Source: Azadirachta indica (taxonomy: Eukaryota > Streptophyta > Magnoliopsida > Sapindales > Meliaceae). From it: a DNA stretch of 64,000 nucleotides. Below the pieces are notes generated by a model. That model searched no databases. It was given only the letters and a program-made list of their open reading frames with translations, and was not told the DNA's origin. Below, piece by piece: positions 16,013-29,200 of this stretch. Positions within the stretch are counted from its first letter, which is position 1. Each line of letters opens with the position of its first letter. The stretch is from contig CM040440.1 in the NCBI GenBank assembly GCA_022749755.1, positions 20,261,269-20,325,268 on the forward strand. Reading direction: 5' to 3'. The translations under genes and the position numbers were made by a program.

Positions 16013-17985
16013 AATATGGATATATAGTATAATTATTGAAAATTATTGTGATTGATCACTTGATATTTAAATACAACTTAATTTTTTTGCGAAGTGACGA
16101 GTTTATGGATTTCATATATATGGGATTTGCCGAGTTATTTAAGGACAGATTTGCTGTAACTACTTCTCGATGTTTGCTGTATATATTATCTTTCAAGTTT
16201 AGGGCAGAATATAGTGGAGGAATAAGATCAGGTGGGGTGATGTGGCATGAAAATCACCAGACAGGCATCGAGAGAATACCAACATTAAGATAAACTGCAA
16301 TCACTGCATGCCTTTTCATGGATTCGGTACTTCCTTTCATTCAACCTTCACATAAGTTCGAAGTGAAGAAATATTTTAAGCAACTTCGGCCAAAAAAGAA
16401 TTTGAAAAAGAAAAAGAGGCGCTTAGGAGAGGATGGGGCAGCTTTGTTTGTTTGCCTGTGTTTTGTGCACTTAGACACAACAACATTTAGGGCTCTGTTT
16501 TCCAAAGAACCAAAACATATCTACTCACCTTAGCTATAACACATGAAAATGCAACTCATACATGATGGCATTCAAAAAAATAAGAGCAATGGACAAATTA
16601 AGGTGTCACATTGAAACACCCTCTTTGTAATAAAAATGAAGCATAGCATTCTTAATTCTGTGAACCACAACTCACTTATCTTTTGCAGCATGAGGGTCCA
16701 CCACCTTTTTCCCCAACTAAATTTGGTTCATCGCATTGATTTTCTTTATTGTCATACCCCCAATTCGACCTCCTTGCCACCAATTTAGACCCCACTCCAT
16801 CACATTGTGATCCTTAGTTTAATTTGTAACTTCAATTTTTATCCCCTAATGGATTTCAAACTTAATCACACAGCATCAAGTTCTAAGTGTTTAATACACA
16901 CACACACACAATATTATTCATTATAAATCTAGTATATAAGTGCTACAATAACACAATTTTATCTTACATTGCATGCATAATTTAGGCTATATCTGTACAT
17001 ATAATACTGATGTACAATATAACTAATCATATTAGCCATGGAATAAATAGCTTTCACTTTCAATAAAAGCATCAGAAGGGACAAGATAAGGTAGCACCTT
17101 TATTCACAATAAATTCAAGAGAAGTGATGAGGGAGGAGATGGGATGGATGGGATCTTGGAAACGAGGGAGCAGAAAAATATATGATGTATCATACTATCA
17201 TATTATCATATATCACGGATCAATTGAGTCTAAACACACGTGTGACCTTTTAAATGCTGATTTTGAGATGTGGGACTCGATCCACACGTGATGAGAAAGC
17301 TCGTATTTTGGACTTTTTGTGGGATCGATTAATGGAGAAAGAAAATAGGGTATAGAGGCAGCCCCCACATCCATTTCCTTCTTGTTTCTCCTGTCTGATT
17401 TCCTCTTCAAAAAGTAGAGATAATAAAACGCTCTCTCATATAATTAGGTTATTGTCGACGTGCCACCCATGTCCATGCATGCAAAATATCATCATCCATG
17501 TATGCACCCATCATTCATATTTACATAACAATTGAGCTTATTATAACCGTTTCGGTAAATATATTGATCTTAATGTTGTGGTTCACTCTATTTGCATGTC
17601 ACAAAGTCGAACCTACATGACTTTCATACCAATTAGAGGTAAACTCACCATTAATTAGATTTGTAAGAAAAGAGTTGATCTATTGCTGCGTTATCTATTA
17701 CATAACGATGATCATTAATACAAACAGTACTGCAAATTGGCATTTTAACAATCACGTATATATTCTCATGATACAAATTACTTTGAGGTCTATGATGCCC
17801 AAGAACCCTTATGTATACACACGATGATCGTTTACAAAAATATAAAAAAAAAAAAAATGAAATGCAAACTCTCCCAATCGTATAATATATATTTTATTGA
17901 ATGTATTCAAGCGCAGGTATAAATTTGTACTATTTTGTGAACTATGGCCCCCGTGTAAGAGCAACTAATAATAGAACAGAAGTCA

Positions 17986-18278
17986 GGCCCAAACTTAAAT
18001 CACACTGACAGTTCCGTATAGGCGTTGTGTTTCGGCCACTTTCTCGGTGAAATAACAACGCTGGCCCATTTTGATACATAAAGTGAGACAAGATATCCGG
18101 CAGCACGAGGCCCATATCACCCCGCAACAATCTCTGCCGCTCATCATTTACGCCACAATCAAATTCAGCAATCACCGTCACTGTCACCATCACAGGGAGC
18201 TCAATCGCAAGAGGCCAAGAGAACGTGGAATTTGGTGGGCGTGGCCGCAAGCACCGCCACATATATTTGCATTGGGCT
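17986..18278. promoter_or_regulatory. Cluster of four site II motifs with no adjacent gene
   Basis: GGCCCA (TGGGCC on the minus strand) occurs at 17986-17991, 18063-18068 and 18109-18114, and TGGGCT at 18273-18278, in a segment clearly more GC-rich than its surroundings. This density is typical of promoters of plant housekeeping genes, yet no coding gene can be recognised within several kilobases. It could be an orphan promoter, a non-coding RNA promoter or a relic of a lost gene. Only the motifs are seen; a function is inferred. Confidence 0.35.
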
Positions 18279-18885
18279 TATCTGCCTTAAGCTACAAGAA
18301 GGGGTCATCGAATTCGAATTGTAGTCAAATCTGGAACTTGACTTGCAAGGGAATGTTTAATTTCTAATAAACTGCCATTGAAACTGAAGGTTTGAACATA
18401 TTATATTAAGAATCTTTAACGAATAAGTTCAATAATTTAACCTTTTTGTCCCCGCAGTCAAAAGCAATACTAGCATGCATTCACACTTGTGCCTAGATAT
18501 ATGTTACTATTAGCTAGGTTCATGTAATCATGGGCAATTGATATAAAAGTTATATAGCTTGAACAATACGTTACTATTGAGACATTCTTATTTTTTGCCC
18601 CCCAAAACAAGAGAGAACTGTAATAAAAGAAGACAAGACATATTGAATAAAAAGTGGATTGCAATTAAGTTATATATGAAGAGGTTTCGATTAGCAATTA
18701 TTTCTTGATCATCAAGAAAATTAAAGAAATTAAGAATCATGTAGCTAGGGCCAAGAGGAGTGCTGGAGCCAAGAGAATATGTAAAATTGCATATATGTTT
18801 AATTAATTGGGTTATTAGTGCATGTCGATCGGTTAAGAGTATATGGTTGGGGTAACAGTGAAGTGCTTTAGACATTATAGGCATC

Positions 18886-18927
<42 letters not shown>
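18886..18927. repeat. Compound (TA)n(GA)n microsatellite
   Basis: A TA run of about 22 bp passes directly into a GA run of about 20 bp. Confidence 0.9.
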
Positions 18928-18930
<3 letters not shown>

Positions 18931-19048
18931 GTCTGAATCAAGAAACAGTAGAAAAAGCAGAAATACAAAGTTTGTTTTAGAAAGAATTAATGATATTAGG
19001 ATCCGGTCTTGCAGCATCAAAATAAGATTTATGCGCAAAAAAGGCATC

Positions 19049-19189
19049 GAACATCTTCTGCTTTTTCTACTCTCTCAACACAATTTGACCCATATTATGA
19101 ATAATGAAATTAATTAATGTATATTGAACATCTTCTGTTCCGGCTTCTCCTGACCTTACTACTCTCTCAACACAATTTGACCCATATTT
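19049..19189. repeat. Direct repeat, two copies
   Basis: The two copies are 19049-19097 and 19126-19189. Both begin GAACATCTTCTG and end with the block CTACTCTCTCAACACAATTT followed by GACCCATATT. The second copy carries about 13 extra bases in the middle. They are separated by about 28 bp, so this looks like a local tandem duplication. No coding content. Confidence 0.8.
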
Positions 19190-20403
19190 TTTTTAATCTC
19201 CCACCGCCCAATGACTAAACTATAAATTAAATATCTCTGATCAGTAATCATTGAATTATAATTCTAATATATCCCTCAAAAGAAAAAGCAAAAATTAATC
19301 ATTGGTTTATAATTAATAATATACATAATTAATTAATGATCTTATAGTTTAATTATATATGGTTACAAACTTTACATTAACATATATATATATATCTGAA
19401 TGCTGATGAGACCTACCGCTGATTCTATTGTAGGGCTACCAAGTGTCAAAACATAACACAAGTGATCTTAGAACTAAAACTGTAGATCTTCATTGGAGAA
19501 GAAGATCCCTAACCCTAAACATCATCTTAGAATTCTACTCTATATTATTTAAGACCATGGCACATAATTTAAAAAAAAAAAAAAAAAAATGGGTGTGTTG
19601 TGTTGTGTAGTGTAGTGTATGGTGAAAACTGAAAATTTGGAAAACAATTGAATGAGAAAAAAAAAAGGGAGGGGGGGTAGGTGGGTCAGTGGGATGCCCT
19701 GCAGCGGCGCACATGGGATAGGGTTTGAAACATAGGCGACACAGCCATGAGCCTACTATTTCACATGGCCTCCTCCATGAATCTCAGCACATGCTTTTTC
19801 TTACACTTGGGTCCCACTCTCTAAACCAACCAGAGAGAGAGTGATCGATAGAGCAGAAGCAGAAGCAGAAGAAGAAGAAGATGATGATGATAATCATCAT
19901 CCTCATCAAGAACAAGTAGAAAGAAAATAAAGAAGAATCTCATCAGAATCCTTCATGTATGATTCAATAGAGGATGTTTATTAATTAATGGAAGTTTTGC
20001 AATCTTTATTACTGTAAGATGATCGGGTTTTGTTGGTGCAATTTGTGAATGGAGAACGTGGCATCCATATGTGCATGCAAATTTGTACATTTGCACTTAC
20101 CAACTCCACATATGTTCTTTCTTTTTGCATGCGCATAGTCGACAATTAAGTGTGCTTGTCAAGTAAATGCACATCTCTCTCCTTCTGAACCTACAATTCT
20201 TTTTGGCAGGCAATATGTAAAGCACATACAACTAATTATGTCTGCTGGGCACAACCCCAACCCAACGTATACACATTTAATTTAGCAAGTTTTTCTAAGC
20301 ACTTGGCTAGTGCGTGCTCCATAAAGATGTACAAATTAAATACAATTATACCAGTATCATGAAATGCATTGTATTCTACGGCCTATGTAGGTCTAGAAAA
20401 CTA

Positions 20404-20429
20404 ATATATATATATATATATATATATAT
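20404..20429. repeat. (TA)n microsatellite
   Basis: About 26 bp of uninterrupted TA repeats in the spacer upstream of the IAA14/16-type gene. Confidence 0.85.
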
Positions 20430-21553
20430 TCAAAAAGTGTGTGCTTACAATAAAAGTATAAAATAATATTTTTGGTGTTTATGAATTAATAAAAACTGTG
20501 AAATTTAAGATTTGAGAACTCATGAATTAACTAGCTAGTTTTGTCCCACATAACATGAATTCGAGATCATTCGTGTGCCTGACAGGTGATACGTACAATG
20601 CCTTAAAATTTTTGCATTAATTATGTTTCAGCATGATCCTTGCCCATATAAAATTTGAAACATTTGTTACTTATAACATCAATTTCAGCGTGTAGAATCA
20701 CCCATTTTGGAACCTATTATTTGCCTTAGGAGGGGAAAAATAATGAGATGCGACGGGCCACATGGAATATTATTGATGGATATATTAAAAACTTCTATAA
20801 TAGATGAAAGATAGATAATGTATATATGGAATTTCTCCGAAAAGATAAAAACAAAAAAATTAAGCTGAAAATTAAAGAAGTCTTTTTTGAATCACTACTT
20901 GTAAATAGTGACCCATGCCACTGCATTCCATTGGAGAGATTGGAAGCATTTATGTCAACTCTCTTACGTACGTCAACTAATCAACTTGGTTAACTTTTGC
21001 CTGTCCGAGATATATATGTCATATGGCCAGATCAGCTATATATATATATATTTATATATATATTCACGCAGTTAATCCGATCCAGTGTGTCAATCCCAAA
21101 TGCAGAAGTTTCAGTTTTTGCTAGCTGCAGGTATCGTAAGAACTGACCACACACAAGTTCTATATGCAATATTATTGTTGCGTCAGGTTATCCTCGAGTC
21201 GAAGCTGAACATATATAATTTTTTAATTAATTTTCTCGTAAATGATTGAAGGGTGGTAAACTGAAATTATTTTTCTTTTTCTTGGTTGATGATGGAAATA
21301 GCTAATTTTCCTGTTAGAAGAAACTGAGTTTCTCTATTTCTGATGATCACGGATTTAACAAAAGGAATCGACAAAGATTTAAAAAAAAAAATTAACGTGG
21401 GCCAAGCAGGAAAGCCAAGCCCTAATTAAAATGGGAATTGCGAAGAGCTCAGAGCTCCACTATCTCTCTCAATCTCTAGCCTACTCACAATCATAGGATG
21501 CCAACATCACTCTATCGTCAGCTAGGTAGGATAATCTAGCCCACACAAGTTAC

Positions 21554-21856
21554 CACGTGTCAAAATCCCAGTAGCTGAACCGGAAAGACAATGCGTCCAT
21601 TTGTATATTAATACACACCCAAGGCCAAACGCACACCTCTTCCGAAACGTCTCTGATCACCTGTGTTTTTTCTTACTACTACTACTACTACTACTACTAA
21701 TACTACTACCTCACAAACCAAATTAAGCTTCGTATTACACTTTTACTTTCATTTCCAACAAGAACAAAATACTCCACAAAACAAACTACTACATAGTACA
21801 AAACTTTCAGAAAGCGAAAGTGGGTTTTAAAGAGAGAGAAAGAGCAGTGAATTTTC
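21554..21856 (+). promoter_or_regulatory. Promoter and 5' UTR of the IAA14/16-type gene
   Basis: A CACGTG G-box lies at 21554-21559 and a TATA-like TATATTAATA near 21604, about 250 bp before the ATG. The presumed 5' UTR contains an (ACT)n microsatellite (21674-21709) and a purine-rich GAGAGA stretch just before the start codon. I did not see a clear TGTCTC element in this segment. Confidence 0.5.
21674..21709. repeat. (ACT)n trinucleotide microsatellite
   Basis: About 12 ACT/TAC units with one interruption (TAATAC), probably transcribed in the 5' UTR of the IAA14/16-type gene. Confidence 0.85.
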
Positions 21857-24064
21857 ATGGAAGTAGCGCTAAAGATGGCAACGAGTGGGGAGAAGGATAA
21901 TCTAGGGTTTGAGGAGACTGAGCTGAGGCTTGGTTTGCCAGGAAATAATGGTGGGAGTGAAGGAGATGGAGCAAGGAAGAGAGGCTTCTCTGAGACTGTT
22001 GATTTGAAGCTTAATCTTTCGTCCAAGGAGGCGTCTGAGACGGATCCGAAGGAGAAGGTTAAGAGCTTGCGGAAGGAGAAGAATCTTCTTCCCTGTGCCA
22101 CTGATCCAGCCAAGCCACCGGCAAAGTAAGTACTTGCTTTTAATTTGTTTTTCTGGCCCTCTTGTGAATCGAGTTTTTTATGTTTTTTTTTTCCCTTTTT
22201 TTTATTTTTGAAGCGTGCTACTGCAACTGCATATATAATTAGGGTATGATAGATTAGGGTTAGCTTAAGCAAACTTTACCTGTCTGAGCCAGTGAGAGAA
22301 AGAAAAGAGAGTAGTTTTTGAATGTTATCACCTCTCTGATATCAACCTTCAGCTCCCAAAGAACTTAGATCTTGAAGTTAATAGTATAAAAAAATGAAGA
22401 ATTTTGACGTCAATGCCAGTAAATAAATAAGAAATGATAGATAGAAACACAAGCCTTCTTCTTAATGTCGTACCCGTTGCTATTTCTGTGTTTCCGTCTC
22501 AAGCTGAATGTTAATTCGTGAGCTTGAGTCAGCAAGGCTTTTTCTTTTCTTTTTTTATTTTAGGAAACCTTGAGAGAACGAAAATTTATCATAATGAAGA
22601 ACAAGAAGATGCAGTTTAATGTTAAATTCTTCTTTTCTGTTTTCATTAAATTAAACATTAGAGCTAAGAACTTAGAATTCTTCTTTTCGCAAACCTTCAT
22701 GCAACTTAATCGAGATCCTATCATGTAGTAAGTAGCATAAATGTTAAAAAAAAATCCTGTAAATTAAACAGCTAGCTCCACCGATTTAGTTTCTGTCAGA
22801 TATTGAAAGCATATATGACACTGAACAAAAAAAAAAATTCACTGTAGAATCAGGCCAAATTAGTCGTAAATTCGCGATTCCCTGGAACTTGATATTTTAA
22901 GATAGTTTCTTAATTCATCTTTACTCTTTTTATCATTATTTTCCAGCTAGCCCTCTGAGAATTTAAGAATGGTCTCAAATTTCGTAGCCGAAAGTTGAAA
23001 ATAAAAGAAAATTAATAAAATAAAATTTCATGGAATGGAATTTCAGGGCACAAGTTGTAGGTTGGCCACCAGTTCGATCATTCAGAAAGAATATGCTAGC
23101 CGCCCAAAAGACAAGATCTGAGGAGGGTGAGATGGGCAACAGTAATGCTGCATTTGTGAAGGTTAGCATGGACGGTGCCCCTTACTTGCGCAAAGTGGAC
23201 TTGAGGATGTACAAGTCTTACCAGGAGCTCTACGATGCCTTAGGCAAGATGTTCAGTTCCTTTACTGTTGGTATGTTCATCCATATCTCATATATTTATA
23301 TTTATATAATAAATTTTTTTAAAAAATACCCAAGTATTAATTACTATGAATCAAATTTATACGCTTCTCCGAATTTCTCTCCATTCTTTATTTTTCTTTC
23401 TTTTTTTATTGTTCTAATTAAGAGTTTTTGATGTATAATTGATGATCATTGAAGGTAATTGTGGATCCCAAGCAATGAAGGATTCCATGAATGAGAGCAA
23501 GCTGATGGATCTTTTGAATGGCTCTGACTATGTTCCTACATATGAAGACAAAGATAGTGACTGGATGCTTGTTGGTGATGTTCCTTGGGGGTAACTTCCT
23601 TCGTTTTCAAAACCTTAATTATACCATTTAATTTACTTACTGAAACCCAAACAAAAAAAAAAAAAATTACGAATACTACATCTCAGTCTTTAGTTTATAT
23701 GGTGATATTACTCATTTGCCTTCAATTTTTTAATCAGGATGTTTATTGAATCATGCAAGAGGTTGCGTATAATGAAAGGCACTGAGGCGATTGGACTCGG
23801 TGAGTATCTTCTAACTAAAGTCTTGATTGGAAGAAGTAAACCTACTCTCTTTTGAGAACAAGAAAAGTAAACCCTTTTTGAGTTGTTTAATTATTAATAA
23901 GATACGCACAAACTTTAAGGTTAACACACTTTTATCCTTCCTAAATGATATTTCCAATAAATTATATAATGTAATTATTTCTATTTTTGATATATGTTTT
24001 ATCTAATTTTTCTTCATGGTTTTCAGCTCCAAGAGCCATGGAGAAGTGCAAGAACAGAAGCTAA
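21857..24064 (+). CDS. Aux/IAA auxin-response repressor, IAA7/14/16/17 type
   Basis: Nuclear repressor of ARF transcription factors, destroyed in response to auxin. Five exons: 21857-22125, 23047-23270, 23455-23590, 23738-23799, 24027-24064 (TAA), giving 242 residues. Domain I is LRLGLP (23-28), preceded by acidic residues as usual. A KR pair (41-42) lies in the segment [14 protein letters not shown] that marks this clade. The degron VVGWPPVR starts at residue 93. PB1 domain: [20 protein letters not shown], then [20 protein letters not shown]. The C-terminus is [13 protein letters not shown], a clade signature. One residue of the OPCA motif differs from the usual DKDGDW: here it reads DKDSDW (codon AGT). 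A second in-frame ATG at codon 7 (MATSG) could also be used. This gene and the IAA1-4-type gene form the divergent pair known from other eudicots. Confidence 0.95.
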
Positions 24065-26244
24065 GTAGTGATTATTATCACAGCCTGCTCCTTTGATCTC
24101 TCGTGGACGCTAGCTACTTGTTGTAGACACCAAAACAACAATAGAAGTTCGCAGATGGATTGAGCAGGATGCATGAAATTTTACAGTACTACTGTTTGTA
24201 TAATATTATTATGGTTTGATATATAATTAAATATGTGAGATACCACTTCTGAGCATTTATTATTGTGAACATAAATAATAACAACTCTAAATATGTTCCA
24301 TCCAAAGACATGGTTATTGTCCATCGTTGCTTGTTTAGTGTTAACGGCTTGCTTATTAATAATAATCAATTATAATAATGGACCTGTTTGCACTGTGTAT
24401 GCCTTTTGTCCTGCGTTTCTTTATTCAATCTTTTTTATAGGATTCTCTGTACCATCCATTTCTTTGCATGGACATACTTATTGATATTAATGATCATTAT
24501 TGTTTTGGGGGTGCGGACTGAGAATTAATTAGAAATGTTGCATGATCTCTTTGAAGGAGGGAGCAAAATCATGTGCATGTTGATGGAGCATTTATTCATG
24601 CCCAATTGCTTAGGGTTAGTTGATTTAATATCATAGTAATGAATGAGATTGCTGTCTCTATGCTAATATATTTGACCATACTCTAATAGAAATAGAAATT
24701 AGTAGAAGCAACGAAAACAAGTATGCCTATGTATGAATAAAGCTACAAATGGCGTAAACATTCATAGCTTTGACCAGTGATGGCAGTCCCTTTGTGTTGA
24801 TTGTATTAGAGGTACCAATTATGTGATGATCTTTGTGCGTGGAACGTTTGCTGGCATTTTGTAATATCATATTACAATTATTGCTATAATTTACCAGCAA
24901 CATGGGGTTACAGAACCAGTTTCATTGCTCTCTATTACACACACGTCTTGGATCTGACATTGCTGAAATTGATGCACTTCCAATAAGGGAAATCGTCACT
25001 ATTTTAACAACTTTTAAAGAAAAAAAATGTTCTGAAACAAAGAGAAGTCTCGGATAAATTAAGATCCAATAATCTTGGCTTTACAGAGAAGATTAACGTG
25101 AACATGTCTGCAAATGATCTGAATCTTAATAGATAGAAGATTTACAACACATTATACTACAAAGGGAGAGAGGTTTAAGCTAGGATTTGTATTGTTAGAC
25201 TCGTTGTCGTCGTTTTGTCTCTTACTCGGTTAAACACTCAATTAAGAGTCCATGGTTTGTATAGTCTCCACAGTAACTATTGCTGTCATTCTAATTTAAT
25301 TATCGGAGGGTAGCTTGGTCTTTTGCCAAGTTGCTTTTCGTATAAGTGCTCCTGGTAGAAGTAGTTAGATACTTACACCTAATCCCTTGGAAACTAGTAA
25401 GAATATCAACACTAGTTTTTCCATCAAGCGAAAAACAAGGATTTACCTAGGAGAGGAGCTGAGAGTTCAAACTAGGAATAGAACAAGGTGGTCAAAACAA
25501 AGTAGCAGTCCCAGCAGTACTTATTCACTGTTCCCAGCAGTTGCTTTCACTTTTTGTTTAATCAATTTCAGTCAATCATAGTGTAATAAGTTAGTACTCT
25601 TGAAAGTTCTGCTTCCAGTCTCTAGGAACAAAGAAAAATAAAATTGTGAATGAGACAACTAATTCCAGTTCCGTTTTTTCAAATAGCAACGATTGGTCTC
25701 TAAGTTTATGTGGCCAGCAATTGTTTAGGGCAAACTGGCGTCCGCCTTGCAGGGCAAAGAGAAGCTGAAAGTTGAAGACGTTTCTTTAAAACAAAGCACA
25801 AAAAGCATTATGATGCATCGAGCGTATCAATAAATCAAGCAAGAAAATCTCTTGGGAAATGTAGCGCGGACCTGATATAATTATCCAATCTTCGTTAGCG
25901 AATGGAGACCCTTGGTGTCATGTTAAATATTTCATCATGTTATTAAATGAAGAAAACGAAAGTAGCGCACACCGAGCTTGCCCTGGGAAGTGGGAAGTGA
26001 AGGTTTTGGAGCTAATCGAAACCTGAAAATATTTTACATTTGAGATGAAAAATGACTAGTCCCAATTTTTTCGATTATTGAATCGACTATAAGCCGTTAA
26101 ATTACCCAAAAAAAAAAAAAAAAGAGGTGCGCTGCCTTCCATACGTTTATTTTTACCTTTCAGTTTTGCAAAAACTATGTGCAGAGCAGATTCATCTGAC
26201 CTTGTTCTGCTCTTCTTCATCTGGTACAGCTGGTGGGATAACCA
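24065..26244. other. Convergent intergenic region
   Basis: This is the space between the stop codons of the IAA14/16-type gene (+) and the kinase gene (-). It contains both presumed 3' UTRs and AT-rich DNA with a poly-A run at about 26107-26123. No open frame of note and no recognisable repeat family. I see no gene here. Confidence 0.5.
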
Positions 26245-29200
26245 TCAAAAGTCAATAGACTTGATCACTAAATCTGCATTTTTCTTTGACTTCATAATAA
26301 GCTCCGCATTGGGCCGATCATTATACTCTATCTGCAAGAACAATCAAGTGTTACGTCTACTTATCTAATATAGTGGCACAGGATTGATGGATCTCAGACC
26401 CAACCACTAGCTAATAAAAGCTTACCCGCCATTTAGCAACATCTGGAGGCTTCCCTGTAACAGAAAAAGAAAACTCGTGACTCATCATGTCTTTCAATTT
26501 CTGTAATAAAGGACTAATTTTTAAAAATAAAAGAAGAGCCCATACCTGTTGAAATATGTCGCTTTAAAACTCGTTGCATTGAGGTGTCAAGGTCAATGTC
26601 AATGAACCTCAAATGAATAAGAAATACAGAAAATTAGCAGCTATTTCCCCAAAATATCAACATTCAAGTTTCATATAAGAAAAATGCAAAGCAATTTGTT
26701 GTTCCTCAACATCTGTTTTCAGTCAAATGACAAAGACACCAGAAAACTGGGACACTGATTCATATGTGGAAAAGTGAAACACAAAAAATATCATTTTGTC
26801 GTATTTATCTGAGCAAAGCCCAAGAAACCACACAAACAAAAGCCATTCGACATCACTAAAGCAGTGGTGGGACAATGAAATGCTCAGGCTAACTGAATAT
26901 AAGGGTGTCAAGCCAATGTGCCGTGAACTTTCTTTCGACTTTCAATTGAAAGAAGAAATGGAAAATCCACAATCTTCTCCTAATTTGATGATTAATCTCA
27001 TATTTGAAAAACCGAAAAGTTATCACAATACAAACTCAGCTTTAACATTATAAACTCAAATTGGACGCAAAAGTGTTCATATAGAATAGACAGAATAGCA
27101 ACCTTAATAGGACATTTACGTTACAGGCTCGTCCATCCAGATAAATGAAGTGTCCGTTAGTAAATCTAAAAACTCAAACCAAGTTAAAAGATCTTTTCTT
27201 TAAGAAAAAGATGAAGTGTCAGTTTAAAATTAACATTCAGGAAAAAAAAGTTGATAATTCAGATGGTATCCTGCTATTATATAGAATAGACAGAATAGCA
27301 GCCTTAACATTTTCACTACAGTTCTTTATGTATCAAAGTCAAATAGGTATCCTGCCTATATGGGGTGGGCAAAAATATTGAGATCACACTCACATTTTGA
27401 CATGTAAGCCTTAAGGCGGAACCCTGAAGAATTATCTCTATGCCTAATCCCAAGGTACGCATTAAGCATAAGTCTCAAGCATTCTTATACACATCAATTA
27501 GAATCACAACACAGCAGACATGTAAGATTAGAGTTTTTCTATTCTTTTTTTCTCTTTTTTCTCAGGCTGAAGATACTGGAAACTGAACAAACAAAATGAC
27601 ATTGTATATTCCATCATAACCTATTTCTGAAGGTTTGTTTGGTTAATGTACACTATGTCATAAAAATTAACCAAATGATCAATACTATTGCATAAATGAA
27701 TGTGCATGTTCAGACATCAATTTTTTTGCCTGAATAGATGAAAATAACAATAACATGAGTAAAAGTTAATCCTTACCATTTCTCATCAAACATGGATAAT
27801 ATATCCTTCCAAACTCCTTCATCTAACAACAGATAATTTCCTTCTACTATAACAACCTTATGTCTGCAAAAAGTAAGAAAAGAGGATTTCACCAATGCAT
27901 CACCAGCTAGAGATTCCACCTATAGGCTGCCTCACAAAGGTTCATAATACTATTCTTTTCACATGGAAAATAAACAAACAATAAACATCTGATAGAATTG
28001 AAACCATATATAGAGGACACCTGTGAAATGAAACTCTAGCAAGTATTTCACATCCTCCATATTTGTTCAAGTTTTACTCATTTTAGTCTCTGCAATATCT
28101 CTTGATAATTCAAGAGTTTCATAGTCAAATTTATCAAAATAAACTGTGTTTTCCCAGCCTAAAAGAAAACCTAGTTTACCAAAATAATATGTCGCAAAGT
28201 GACATAATTGTTGTTTAGTAAGGTAACTCATATTTTTTTCTCCTTTAGCTTGTATGTTAATTTAACTATCGTTGAAAATAGCAATATGATTATTCAATTT
28301 GAAGATAGTTGCCAAACAGACATGGTATCCATGTTAAGCGTGGAGAACAGTTTTTGTCTCCCTCAAATACAGCATTCATTTAAGGTTCAGAGGCCTCACC
28401 AGTATCCTATTGACAAAAGAAGCTTTTGCAATTCATTTGACATAACTTTTCAAATAGAGTGATGTAGGATAATTGACAAATATAAAAAAATTCCTAATAT
28501 AATTTAACCTTATTTTATCTTACATCATAGAACTTCAGGCAGATTTTATAATAATGGCGCTTTTATAAGTGAAGCTTTTATGCAAATATAAATATAAATA
28601 TATATATATATTTGGTTCGCAAGCATATCTTTCAGCAAAATATATATAATTACTTTAATAGATAGGTTTTTTAAGGTTATGTTAGCAGAAAAATGAAATT
28701 TAAAAAAATATATATAAAGGTATATATTTAACCTTTTAAAAAATCTCAAATACATGTACCCTCAAAAACGTAAATTTGAGCTTCTCAGGTAGAAATGAAA
28801 AAGCTATTTTAATCCTCCGAAAGCTCGTTTCGAATTACAACCAAATGACAAAAATATTTAAAAGAGCTTTTGGCAAGAAGAGAAGTCATGTCAAACAAGC
28901 ACTAAATCTTAAAAAAAATTGATAGTGAAAGTCGTATGTACTTACTGGAGGCCTACAAAGATATCATTTTCAACTGGATCTCCAACTCCATGATCAAATG
29001 AAGGTGCATATACTGAACCCTAAGAAAATTATTGGTAATCAAAATGCATGCATATTAACATTATTGCATATTCTAGGCACATAAATAAAGTTTATACATA
29101 CTTTTTCTTTTTGTAGCCCCATCTCAAGGTATCCAGTTAATACCTTTGCATGGGGTTACTAAAAAATAAAATGAAATTGCCCAAGTTCTAAACCCAATCA

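Larger units (their letters stand above)
14421..21600. other. Gene-poor spacer between the two divergent Aux/IAA genes
   Basis: About 7.2 kb with no supportable gene; presumably both upstream regulatory regions. It is AT-rich with many AT microsatellites. Three sub-regions stand out. First, a GC-richer island with four site II motifs lies at about 17986-18278. Second, a direct repeat lies at 19049-19097 and 19126-19189. Third, a purine-rich stretch at about 19840-19930 has GAAGCA, GAAGAA and GATGAT runs. Open frames here (for example 16036-16293, 16318-16533, 17942-18262 and 18071-18367) show no recognisable domain and have no splice partners that I can see. Confidence 0.5.

Noticed and set aside
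20040..20180. Possible microRNA hairpin (arms near TGTACATTTGCACTTACC and GTCAAGTAAATGCACA)
   Set aside because: Pairing is interrupted and short with a long loop. Neither arm matches a known conserved plant miRNA.
21706..22272. 188-codon minus-strand open frame
   Set aside because: It is the antisense shadow of exon 1 of the IAA14/16-type gene plus its UTR, and has no family resemblance.
26796..27053. 85-codon plus-strand frame in the kinase gene
   Set aside because: It lies wholly in an intron and has no recognisable domain or splice partners.
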